Below are positions 1 through 6,356 of a stretch of 7,835 nucleotides of DNA, in pieces; the stretch's first letter is position 1, and every line of letters starts with the position of its first letter. This stretch comes from Pseudomonadota bacterium (GTDB lineage: Bacteria; Pseudomonadota; Alphaproteobacteria; Micropepsales; Micropepsaceae): the NCBI GenBank assembly GCA_021808875.1, contig JAKBAU010000168.1:1-7835 (forward strand), in the 5' to 3' direction. A program made the position numbers and the translations under genes. Below the pieces are notes generated by a model. That model saw nothing but the letters and a program-made list of their open reading frames with translations, ran no database searches and had not been told where the DNA came from.

Positions 1-507
1 GGCGGCCGGCTCATCGGCGAGAAGTACCGGTGCCTGCGTGGCCAGGGCCCGGGCGAGCAGCACCCGTGCCCGTTCGCCCGCAGAAATCCCATCCATGCGC
101 CGGTCCGCGAGCCCGGTCGCATCGCAACGGGCAAGCGCCTTTGCGATGGCCTCTTCGTCGGCCCCCCGCAACCGCTTGAGTGAAGCTTCGTGCGGCAGCC
201 GGCCCAGAGCCACGACGCGTCGCGCCAGCATCGGCCAGTGGGCCTCATTGCTTTGCGGCAGATAGGCCAGGGCACGGGCGCGGTCCTGGGCATCCCATTG
301 CCGCAGCGACCGGCCCAGAAGCGTAACCTCTCCCGAGCCCGGCACCAGAAGGCCGAGACCGAGGCGCAGCAGCGTGGTCTTGCCGGCGCCATTAGGACCG
401 ACCAGTCCGGTTACCTGCCCGGGAACAAAACCGCAGCTGATGCCGTTGATGACCTGGCGCGCGCCATAGCTGAGCTGAACATCGACAAATTGCAGCGCCG
501 CGCTCAT
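1..507 (-). CDS. ABC importer ATP-binding subunit (FecE/BtuD-like), 3' end cut by window edge
   Basis: This is the cytoplasmic ATPase that powers the neighbouring permease. The 169 visible residues hold Walker A GPNGAGKT (37-44), a Q-loop glutamine (Q85 in YLPQS), a GRLPH element (102-106) of the kind seen in iron-chelate/B12 ATPases, a signature ISAGERARVLLARALA starting at 141, and Walker B VLLADEP (161-167) with the catalytic glutamate. The D-loop, H-loop and C-terminus lie off the left edge, so about two thirds of a usual 250-residue subunit is present. The start ATG overlaps the permease stop as ATGA, and no strong ribosome site precedes it, so translation is probably coupled to the permease. 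The signature reads ISAGE where LSGGQ/E is usual. Family assignment is firm; the transported substrate is not determined. It is last of the three transporter genes seen here. Confidence 0.95.
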   Translation of the reverse strand, partial: MSAALQFVDVQLSYGARQVINGISCGFVPGQVTGLVGPNGAGKTTLLRLGLGLLVPGSGEVTLLGRSLRQWDAQDRARALAYLPQSNEAHWPMLARRVVALGRLPHEASLKRLRGADEEAIAKALARCDATGLADRRMDGISAGERARVLLARALATQAPVLLADEPAA

Positions 508-1526
508 GGCGCACCGCGCAGCTGAAATATCAGCCAGATGAAGAAGGGAGCCCCGATCATCGCTGTCAGGACCCCGAGCAGCAATTGTCCATCCGGGGCG
601 ATCAGGCGCACGGCAACATCGGCAGCAGCCACGAGAGCCGCGCCCCCGAGCGCCGACGGCACGATCAGCCGCGATGGCTCATGACCGTAAAGCGGCCGCA
701 GCAGGTGGGGCACCACCAGACCAACAAAGCTGACCGCACCGGCCGCCGCGGTCGCAGCTCCGGTGGCGAGCGCAACGCCCAGAATGATGCGCCGCCGGAT
801 TCCATGCACATCGACACCAAGACTGTGCGCAGCCTCTTCGCCGAGGGTGAGCGCATCAAGTCCACGCCCCGCACTCAGCAGGAGGCCCATGCCAATCGCC
901 ACCAGCGGCGCGGCAAAATAAAGGTCAGCAGGAGTGCGATCATTGAGCGACCCCAGCATCCACATCACCATCTCGCTCATGGCGTAGGGATTGGGGGCCA
1001 TGGACAATGCAAGGGCGGTCAGAGCCGTTGCCAGGCTGGCGACGGCAACGCCAGCCAGCACCAGCGCCATGGTCCCGGCACCACTGCGCGACAGGGCGTA
1101 AAGGATCGCCGCCGCAACGAGGGCGCCGCCAATGGCAAAGCCCGGCAGAAACATCAGGCTGGTCCCGGTCCAGCCAAAATAGAGCGCTACAACTGCACCC
1201 AGTCCGGCGCAGGAGGTCACGCCCGTGACCCCCGGTTCGGCCAGCGGATTGCGGAACAGACCCTGCAGCGCCGCTCCGCTCGCACCCAGGGCTGCTCCGA
1301 CGAAGAGAGCCAGAAGCGCCCGCGGCAAACGGATGTCGCGGGCGATCACTGCGGCAAAGCCGTGGCCCTGGACCAGACCAAGCACGAGCGCGCTAGCCGA
1401 CAGATGTGAGGGACCGAGCAGAAACGAAACCCCGGCCGCACCAAGCGCCAGGACGGCGAGAGCGATGGTGACTGGCAGGCTGGGCAAGCGACCCGGCCGG
1501 GCAACGGATTTGAGGGCATAAGCCAT
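504..1526 (-). CDS. FecCD/BtuC-family ABC transporter permease
   Basis: This inner-membrane subunit should form a homodimeric channel for siderophore, heme or corrinoid import. It has 340 residues, normal for FecCD permeases, and is mostly hydrophobic, with about ten membrane segments expected. Family hallmarks are RLPRALLALFVGAALGASGA from residue 67, LQGLFRNPLAEPG (88-99), a cytoplasmic loop LTLGEEAAHSLGV (227-238) that should dock on the ATPase, VSFVGLVVPHLLRPLYG (265-281), and GVLTAMIGAPFFIWLI (318-333). The ATG start is supported by AAGGAG five bases upstream, which overlaps the stop codon of the binding-protein gene. Its own stop overlaps the ATPase start by four bases. The genes are clearly co-transcribed in the order binding protein, permease, ATPase. 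The permease family covers iron chelates, heme and vitamin B12, so sequence motifs alone do not name the ligand. Confidence 0.96.
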   Translation of the reverse strand: MAYALKSVARPGRLPSLPVTIALAVLALGAAGVSFLLGPSHLSASALVLGLVQGHGFAAVIARDIRLPRALLALFVGAALGASGAALQGLFRNPLAEPGVTGVTSCAGLGAVVALYFGWTGTSLMFLPGFAIGGALVAAAILYALSRSGAGTMALVLAGVAVASLATALTALALSMAPNPYAMSEMVMWMLGSLNDRTPADLYFAAPLVAIGMGLLLSAGRGLDALTLGEEAAHSLGVDVHGIRRRIILGVALATGAATAAAGAVSFVGLVVPHLLRPLYGHEPSRLIVPSALGGAALVAAADVAVRLIAPDGQLLLGVLTAMIGAPFFIWLIFQLRGAP

Positions 1527-1531
1527 CGCCG

Positions 1532-1537
1532 CTCCTT
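1532..1537 (-). promoter_or_regulatory. Ribosome binding site of the permease gene
   Basis: AAGGAG lies five bases before the permease ATG. It shares two bases with the TAA stop of the upstream binding-protein gene, read as TAAGGAG. This fixes the permease start and suggests that terminating ribosomes reinitiate on the next gene. Confidence 0.8.
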
Positions 1538-2375
1538 AGCGAGGGGCGGTGGCGCGGGCAAGTCGGGCAAGGCGCAGCGCGATCCTGCCGAGCCAGGGCC
1601 CCGCGCACAAAAGCCCGCGCAGGTTGACACGCACGATGCGGGTCTGCCCCTTGAGCGCAGCCAGTGCCGGGTCCTCCAGGGCAGCGTCAGCAAGGGATGG
1701 CGTAGCGTCCTTCGCCTGATTGAGGATGAGAAGGGCGGGCCTGGCCGCAATCACCGCCTCGAGCGGGATCGTGCCCTGACGCGAGCGCGCCAGGTCGGGC
1801 GCGGAATTGGTGAGCCCGGCGGCGCCCATGAGGGCGTCAATGATGGCGCCAGAGGGAGCATAGGCGTTGGGTTCGTAGATCAGCGCCGGTATCGGGGGAT
1901 GGGGGGCCACGACCCTGGCCGCCGCCAGATTGTTGGCCATCGCAGACAGCAGGGCGTGGGCGCGCCCCGGCACGCCGAGGACCCGCCCGAGCAGGCGGGT
2001 GACGCCGCGGACCTGCGCAAGGCTGTGCGCCCATGGCACCTCAAACACCCGCACACCGGCGGCCCTCAGCTGCACCGCGAGGCGCGGATTGACCCCCTGA
2101 TAGAGGAGGACAAGATCCGGTCTGAGAGTCAGCACTTCTTCAGCATTGGGCCTGATGCGCCGGAGGGAGCCGATGCGGCCAGCAATATTGGAGATCTCCG
2201 GGTGCATGGCGCCGGCAAGTTCGCTCAGCGCGGCAATCCGCGCCGCCGGTACGAGCCGGAAGAGATATTCGTCAGTGCACAGATTGGTGGAGACGATGCG
2301 CTGGGGCAGCGCCTGCGCACAGGCTGGTGCAAACGCCATGAGCATCGCAGCGAGCAACCTATGACAACAGCGCAT
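1536..2375 (-). CDS. Periplasmic binding protein of the ABC importer (BtuF/FepB-like, COG0614 type)
   Basis: This is the periplasmic receptor that delivers ligand to the permease. From the chosen ATG the product is 279 residues, typical of this family. It begins with a signal peptide: a hydrophobic core LLAAMLMAFAPA and an A-Q-A cleavage site near residue 22. The mature part starts with RIVSTNLCTDEYLFRL (26-41), the usual first strand and helix of the fold. RPNAEEVLTLRPDLVLLY (75-92) and a C-terminal VNLRGLLCAGPW (250-261) follow. The frame stays open 66 codons further upstream, but that extension lies over the divergent protease gene and would bury the signal peptide, so I reject it. The start has only a weak ribosome site, and the leader is probably very short. 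The mature N-terminus begins without a lipobox cysteine, so a soluble rather than lipoprotein form is expected. Ligand is unknown: iron chelate, heme or corrinoid are all possible. Confidence 0.88.
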   Translation of the reverse strand: MRCCHRLLAAMLMAFAPACAQALPQRIVSTNLCTDEYLFRLVPAARIAALSELAGAMHPEISNIAGRIGSLRRIRPNAEEVLTLRPDLVLLYQGVNPRLAVQLRAAGVRVFEVPWAHSLAQVRGVTRLLGRVLGVPGRAHALLSAMANNLAAARVVAPHPPIPALIYEPNAYAPSGAIIDALMGAAGLTNSAPDLARSRQGTIPLEAVIAARPALLILNQAKDATPSLADAALEDPALAALKGQTRIVRVNLRGLLCAGPWLGRIALRLARLARATAPR

Positions 2376-2430
2376 ATTGACCCATAAGTATGTCACTCCC
2401 CATATCCCGCTGAACCTCAGGAGACACCAC
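2376..2430. promoter_or_regulatory. Divergent promoter region between ABC operon and protease gene
   Basis: These 55 bases must hold the promoters of two divergent genes, unless one transcript starts inside a neighbouring gene. On the plus strand TTGACC (2377-2382) resembles a -35 box, with CATATC (2401-2406) as a weak -10 at 18-base spacing; this would start RNA just before the protease ribosome site. On the minus strand CATACT (2387-2392) could be a -10 for the transporter, with a poor -35; it would give a leader of only a few bases. The gap has no room for a riboswitch of the cobalamin class. The box assignments are by eye and tentative. Confidence 0.4.
2419..2423 (+). promoter_or_regulatory. 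Ribosome binding site of the protease gene
   Basis: AGGAG sits seven bases before the ATG at 2431. It decides the start over the in-frame TTG at 2377, which has no such site and would put 18 polar residues ahead of the signal peptide. Confidence 0.8.
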
Positions 2431-4293
2431 ATGTCCAGTTTTCGTCCCCTTCTTATCCTGATTGCGGCCGCCAGCGCCCTGCCCCTCGTGGCACAGGCGG
2501 CGACACCAACGGCCATTCTCAGGGCCAACAAGCGGGCCATGGGGGGGGCCGACTGGGACCATGCAGCACTCAAGACACAGTATGCCTATTCTGGCGAGGG
2601 ACTGACGGGCAAGACGGAGGAGATCGATGACCTCAAAACCGGCGCCTTTGTCGAGAGCTACGAGCTTGGTCCGGCCAAAGGCGCCGATGGTTACGATGGC
2701 CACGATGCCTGGGCCCAGGATCTTTCCGGCACAGTGACGCTGCAAAATGGCGGTGAGCAAAAGGCGTTGGCCGTCAATCAGGCCTATCGCGCTGCCAATC
2801 TGTGGTGGCAACCGGACTTTGGCGGCGCCAGCATCGAGGACCTCGGTCAGAGAAGTAAGGATGCCAAGCTCTATGACGTGTTAAAGATCACACCCAAGGG
2901 AGGCATCAGCTTTACCGCCTGGTTTGACGCCAAAACCCATCTGCTGGCCCGCATCATCGAGCTGCGGGATGGTCGTCCCACGACCACACGCTTCTCGGAC
3001 TATGAGACCGTCGATGGCGCCCGCATGCCCAAGAAGGTGCACATCAGCAATGGCGATGCCAAATATGATCAGCATGAAACCCTGATCAAGGCGGAGTTTC
3101 TGCCAGCCCAACCAGCTGCGCGCTTCGCGCCCCCTGCCGAACAGGTCGATGACTTCAGCATTGCCGGCGGCGCGAGCCGAACCACCATCCCCTTTCGCCT
3201 CATCAACAACCACATCTATGCGGCAGTCAAAGTGGACGGCAAAGGTCCGTTCATGTTCATTTTTGATACCGGTGGCGTCAATCTCATCACCCCGCCAACC
3301 GCCAAGACCTTGGGTGTACGGGTCACGGGCGCCATCCAGGCCAGTGGCGCCGGCAAGGGCCACATGCAGGCCGGTTTGACCAAGATAGACAGCCTGCGCA
3401 TCGGCGCCGCGACGATCAAATCGCAGCCCTTCATCGTCCTGCCCCTGAATGCGATGAGCGACGTCGAGGGTGTCGATGAGACCGGCATGATCGGCTTCGA
3501 GACATTCCGCCGCTTTGTCACACGCATCGATTATGGCCGGCATCTTCTGGAGCTGATCCGGCCCTCCGCCTTCAATCCGGTTGATGCCGGCACGCCCATT
3601 CCCATCCGCTTCAACGGCAACACCATTGAAGTCGAAGCCAGTTATGACGGCATCCGCGGCAATTTCACCATTGATACCGGCAATCGCGGCAGCCTCGACC
3701 TCGATACCCCGTTCGTCGCCAAATATGGGCTGCGGGCCAAAGCCCAGAGCGGGGTAGAAACAGCCACGGGCTGGGGAATCGGTGGGCCGACTTTCGGCTT
3801 TGTCATGCGCGGTGCCCCGCTCGAGATCGGCAGCATCAAGATTGCCCATCCAATCGTCTCCCTTTCCACCGACAAGTCCGGAGCGATGGCCGATCCCACG
3901 GTCGCGGGCAACATTGGTGCCGGGATTCTCAAGCGCTTCATCGTAACCCTCGATTACGCTCATGCCCGCCTGTATCTGAAGCCTGTCACGACCAAGGTTA
4001 CAGATCTCGATACCTTTGACGAATCGGGTATGTGGATCAACGATGGCTCAAACGGCTTTGTCGTCGCCAATGTCACCGGCGGCGGCCCAGCCCAGCAGGC
4101 TGGAATTCAAAAGGGCGATGTCATCGTTGCCGTTAATGGTAAGCCCGCCACCTCCATCCGGCTCTACGATCTGCGTAAGATGTTTCGCGATACCCCTCCA
4201 GGAACTGTCGAAGAACTGAGCGTTGAGCGTGACGGCGCTCGCAGGACCATCGCGCTGACACTTGCGGACATGCTATCTCGGCATGGCCCCTGA
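2431..4293 (+). CDS. Secreted aspartyl protease-like protein: LolA-like region, two retropepsin repeats, PDZ
   Basis: The product has 620 residues and an N-terminal signal peptide (hydrophobic stretch 7-21, A-Q-A site near 23), so it should act in the periplasm or outside the cell. Residues 27-235 resemble the LolA/LolB/RseB-like beta folds (elements such as GYDGHDAWAQD at 87-97 and TAWFDAKTHLLARI at 162-175). Next come two retropepsin-type repeats. The first has catalytic FDTGG at 278-282 (Asp279) and closing MIGFETFRRFVTRIDYG (353-369). The second has IDTGN at 414-418 (Asp415) and NIGAGILKRFIVTLDYA (494-510). Residues 533-615 form a PDZ domain (GFVVANVTGGGPAQQAGIQKG followed by VIVAVNG). 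Two Asp-Thr-Gly loops in one chain could pair as a single active site, as two subunits do in retroviral proteases; this is inference. Substrate and role are unknown. The gene is transcribed away from the ABC operon and is followed by a 91-base gap, so it looks monocistronic. A G8 run lies near the start (2541-2548). Confidence 0.9.
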   Translation: MSSFRPLLILIAAASALPLVAQAATPTAILRANKRAMGGADWDHAALKTQYAYSGEGLTGKTEEIDDLKTGAFVESYELGPAKGADGYDGHDAWAQDLSGTVTLQNGGEQKALAVNQAYRAANLWWQPDFGGASIEDLGQRSKDAKLYDVLKITPKGGISFTAWFDAKTHLLARIIELRDGRPTTTRFSDYETVDGARMPKKVHISNGDAKYDQHETLIKAEFLPAQPAARFAPPAEQVDDFSIAGGASRTTIPFRLINNHIYAAVKVDGKGPFMFIFDTGGVNLITPPTAKTLGVRVTGAIQASGAGKGHMQAGLTKIDSLRIGAATIKSQPFIVLPLNAMSDVEGVDETGMIGFETFRRFVTRIDYGRHLLELIRPSAFNPVDAGTPIPIRFNGNTIEVEASYDGIRGNFTIDTGNRGSLDLDTPFVAKYGLRAKAQSGVETATGWGIGGPTFGFVMRGAPLEIGSIKIAHPIVSLSTDKSGAMADPTVAGNIGAGILKRFIVTLDYAHARLYLKPVTTKVTDLDTFDESGMWINDGSNGFVVANVTGGGPAQQAGIQKGDVIVAVNGKPATSIRLYDLRKMFRDTPPGTVEELSVERDGARRTIALTLADMLSRHGP

Positions 4294-4304
4294 GGTGGCC
4301 CTCA
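4291..4304 (+). terminator. Weak hairpin at the protease stop codon
   Basis: TGAGG and CCTCA form a 5-base-pair stem with a 4-base loop that begins at the TGA stop itself. No T-run follows directly, the next Ts being the loose CTTTGCTTTT at 4316-4325, so it is at best a poor intrinsic terminator. It may be chance. Confidence 0.2.
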
Positions 4305-4317
4305 CGCGGGACGACCT

Positions 4318-4346
4318 TTGCTTTTGGGCCCTGTTCAGCCTAAATC
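4318..4346 (+). promoter_or_regulatory. Possible promoter of the acyl-CoA dehydrogenase gene
   Basis: TTGCTT (4318-4323) and TAAATC (4341-4346) are separated by 17 bases. Each matches the sigma-70 consensus at about half of its positions. RNA would begin near 4353, directly in front of the palindrome at 4355. The gap between the two genes is long enough for a separate promoter, but the boxes are weak. Confidence 0.3.
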
Positions 4347-4354
4347 AGCGTTCG

Positions 4355-4368
4355 TGACGCCAGCGTCA
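4355..4368. promoter_or_regulatory. Perfect 14-base palindrome, candidate repressor operator
   Basis: TGACGC, two bases (CA), then GCGTCA form a perfect 6-base inverted repeat. It lies 4 bases before the GAAGGA ribosome site of the acyl-CoA dehydrogenase gene. A dimeric regulator, such as a TetR-type acyl-CoA-responsive repressor, bound here would block the start of transcription or elongation. No regulator gene is in the window, so the binding protein is unknown. It could also act as a small RNA hairpin, although a 2-base loop is too tight for the full stem. Confidence 0.4.
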
Positions 4369-4384
4369 GAAAGAAGGACCTGCC

Positions 4385-6205
4385 ATGCCCATCTACCGCG
4401 CCCCGATCGATGATTTCCGCTTCGTGCTGCATGAATTGCTCGAGGTCGAAAGGCACCGGGACCTGCCTTATTTCGGCGAACTCTCGGCTGATCTGATCGA
4501 TGACATCCTCACCAATGCCGCCAGGTTCTGCGAAGAGGTGCTGCAACCGATCAATCAGTCCGGCGACGAGGAAGGGGCGCATTTCGAAAACGGTGTGGTG
4601 AGGACACCCAAGGGCTTCAAGGAGGCCTACAGGGCCTATTGCGAAGCCGGATGGGGTTCCCTGGCCGGCCCCCAAAGCGCGGGCGGCGCAGGCATGCCCA
4701 TGCTGATCTCGATGATGGTCGCGGAGATGGCGCAAAGTGCCAACCAGTCGTTTGCCATGTATCCGGGTCTGACGTCGGCGGCCGCAATGGCGCTCCATGC
4801 AACGGGCGCGGAGTGGATGAAGGCTTCGATCCTGCCCAAGATGATTTCAGGTGAATGGTGCGGCACCATGTGCCTGACCGAACCCCATTGCGGCACCGAT
4901 TTGCGCCTCATGAAGACCCGTGCAATTGAACAGCCCGACGGCACCTACCGCATGAGCGGCACCAAGATCTTCATCTCCGGCGGCGATCACGATCTCACCG
5001 ACAACATCATCCACATGGTGATCGCGAAGATCCCCGAAGAGAACGGGCACATCCAAGATGATCTCTCGACGGTGAATTTCTTCATGGTGCCCAAGTTTCT
5101 CGTCAGTGAAGACGGCAAAATGGGCGCACGCAATGCCGTCAACACCGGCGGTATCGAAAAGAAGATGGGCATCAAGGCCCAGGCCACCTGCGTGCTCAAT
5201 TTCGACGAAGCGGTTGCATTCCGTCTTGGACCCAAGCCAACGCCGCCCAAGCCGGGAGAAAAGCGCAGCGCCTCTGCTGGCATGGCCGGCATGTTCGGGA
5301 TGATGAATGCGGCTCGTCTGGGTGTCGGCATCCAGGGTATCTCCGTTGCCGAGGTCGCCTATCAGAATGCCTATGCCTATGCCCATGAGCGCCGCGTCGG
5401 CCGCGCCCTCACTGGCCCCATGGATCCCGATCAGCCAGCCGACCTCGAAATCGTTCATCCCGACGTCAAGCGCATGCTGCTGCACGGCCGCAGCTTCATT
5501 GAAGGCGCGCGCGCGCTCGCCATGTGGACAACCATGAACATGACCGTGGCAAGTTCAAACCACCCGGACAAAGCGAAGGCGGAACTGCTGACTGATCTGA
5601 TGACCCCGGTGATCAAGGCCTTCTTCACCGACATGGGTTATGAAGTCGCTAACATGTCGATGCAGGTCTGGGGCGGGCATGGCTATATCCGTGACAATGG
5701 CATGGAACAGTTCGTGCGCGACGGACGCATCAACCAGACCTATGAAGGGGCCAACGGAGTGCAGGCCATGGATCTGGTTGGCCGCAAGCTGGCGCGCAAG
5801 GGAGGTGCAGCCCCCATGGCGCTGCTGCAGGAGATCAACAGCTTCATTGCCGAAAGCAAGGACGATGCTGCGATGGCCCCGTTTGTGGGCCCGCTCGAGC
5901 GCGGACTTTCAAGCCTGCAACAGGCGACGATGTGGCTCGCCTCCCATGCCATGCACAACCCCAACGACGCCGGCGCTGGCGCCGTCGACTATCTGCGCCT
6001 GATGGGTATCGTCTGCGTGGGCTGGATGTGGGCGCGTATGGCCAAGATCGCGCAGACAAAGCTCGCCAAGGCTGAGGGCAATACCGAATTCTACAAGGCG
6101 AAGCTGGTGTCGGCGCGTTACTGGATGGAACGCATGATTCCGGAATGCCCCATGCTGGGCGAACGCATTGCGGCCGGCAGCGAAACCATCATGGCCTTTG
6201 TCTGA
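4385..6205 (+). CDS. Acyl-CoA dehydrogenase, 606-residue type (FadE/DmdC-like)
   Basis: This FAD-dependent cytoplasmic enzyme should oxidise an acyl-CoA thioester to the 2,3-enoyl-CoA, passing electrons to electron-transfer flavoprotein. Domains in order: the short N-terminal extension of this subfamily (MPIYRAPIDDFRFVLHELL, 1-19), an N-terminal helical domain (about 35-158), the central beta domain starting at MCLTEPHCGTDL (162-173), the C-terminal helical domain with VWGGHGYIRDNGMEQFVRDG (428-447) and QTYEGANGVQ (451-460), then an extra C-terminal region (about 475-606). Glu454 in YEG is the expected catalytic base. Length agrees with the roughly 600-residue class that includes 3-methylmercaptopropionyl-CoA dehydrogenase; a general fatty acyl-CoA substrate is equally possible, so no gene symbol is given. 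GAAGGA six bases before the ATG supports the start. A Pro/Lys-rich loop at 281-299 is unusual. No other beta-oxidation gene is adjacent in the window. Confidence 0.95.
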   Translation: MPIYRAPIDDFRFVLHELLEVERHRDLPYFGELSADLIDDILTNAARFCEEVLQPINQSGDEEGAHFENGVVRTPKGFKEAYRAYCEAGWGSLAGPQSAGGAGMPMLISMMVAEMAQSANQSFAMYPGLTSAAAMALHATGAEWMKASILPKMISGEWCGTMCLTEPHCGTDLRLMKTRAIEQPDGTYRMSGTKIFISGGDHDLTDNIIHMVIAKIPEENGHIQDDLSTVNFFMVPKFLVSEDGKMGARNAVNTGGIEKKMGIKAQATCVLNFDEAVAFRLGPKPTPPKPGEKRSASAGMAGMFGMMNAARLGVGIQGISVAEVAYQNAYAYAHERRVGRALTGPMDPDQPADLEIVHPDVKRMLLHGRSFIEGARALAMWTTMNMTVASSNHPDKAKAELLTDLMTPVIKAFFTDMGYEVANMSMQVWGGHGYIRDNGMEQFVRDGRINQTYEGANGVQAMDLVGRKLARKGGAAPMALLQEINSFIAESKDDAAMAPFVGPLERGLSSLQQATMWLASHAMHNPNDAGAGAVDYLRLMGIVCVGWMWARMAKIAQTKLAKAEGNTEFYKAKLVSARYWMERMIPECPMLGERIAAGSETIMAFV

Positions 6206-6356
6206 GGCCACACGCGGACAACCTATCCTGACCTGATTCACGCCCCCGCGCGGCCAACCCCGCGCCGGGGGGGGGCTTGCTATGAGAACTCCGCTGCACG
6301 CGGTCCCGGCACAGGTGCTGCAGACAGTCACGTCGCATTGAGGCCCACCGCTTGTG
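6206..6356. other. Convergent intergenic region
   Basis: These 151 bases separate the ends of the dehydrogenase (plus) and the glycosyltransferase (minus). They hold a GC-rich hairpin (6243-6271) and a run of nine Gs (6267-6275). A 19-codon ATG frame at 6282-6341 is present but shows no feature that supports it as a gene. No tRNA or other RNA gene is recognisable. Confidence 0.6.
6243..6271. terminator. GC-rich hairpin between convergent genes, possible bidirectional terminator
   Basis: CCCCCGCGCGG (6243-6253) pairs with CCGCGC plus GGGGG (6260-6271), with one bulged C at 6266 and the loop CCAACC. The 11-pair all-GC stem would be very stable. It lies 37 bases after the dehydrogenase stop, where termination from both sides would be expected. 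Neither strand has a following T-run, so it is not a classic intrinsic terminator; it could stall polymerase or protect RNA ends. Confidence 0.4.

Noticed and set aside
585..1409. 274-codon plus-strand frame opposite the permease
   Set aside because: Low-complexity polar shadow of the membrane protein; the permease motifs on the other strand are unambiguous.
2376..2573. 66-codon upstream extension of the binding-protein frame
   Set aside because: It overlaps the start of the divergent protease gene, has no ribosome site and would place the clear signal peptide in the middle of the protein.
2881..3963. 360-codon minus-strand frame inside the protease gene
   Set aside because: It is the antisense shadow of a well-supported gene in GC-rich DNA; its translation shows no family motif and no membrane or catalytic pattern.
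4847..5485. 212-codon minus-strand frame opposite the acyl-CoA dehydrogenase
   Set aside because: It is antisense to the conserved FAD-binding part of the dehydrogenase and has no motif of its own.
6282..6341. 19-codon frame in the convergent gap
   Set aside because: Only the G-run precedes it as a possible ribosome site, and a frame this short is expected by chance in 151 bases.
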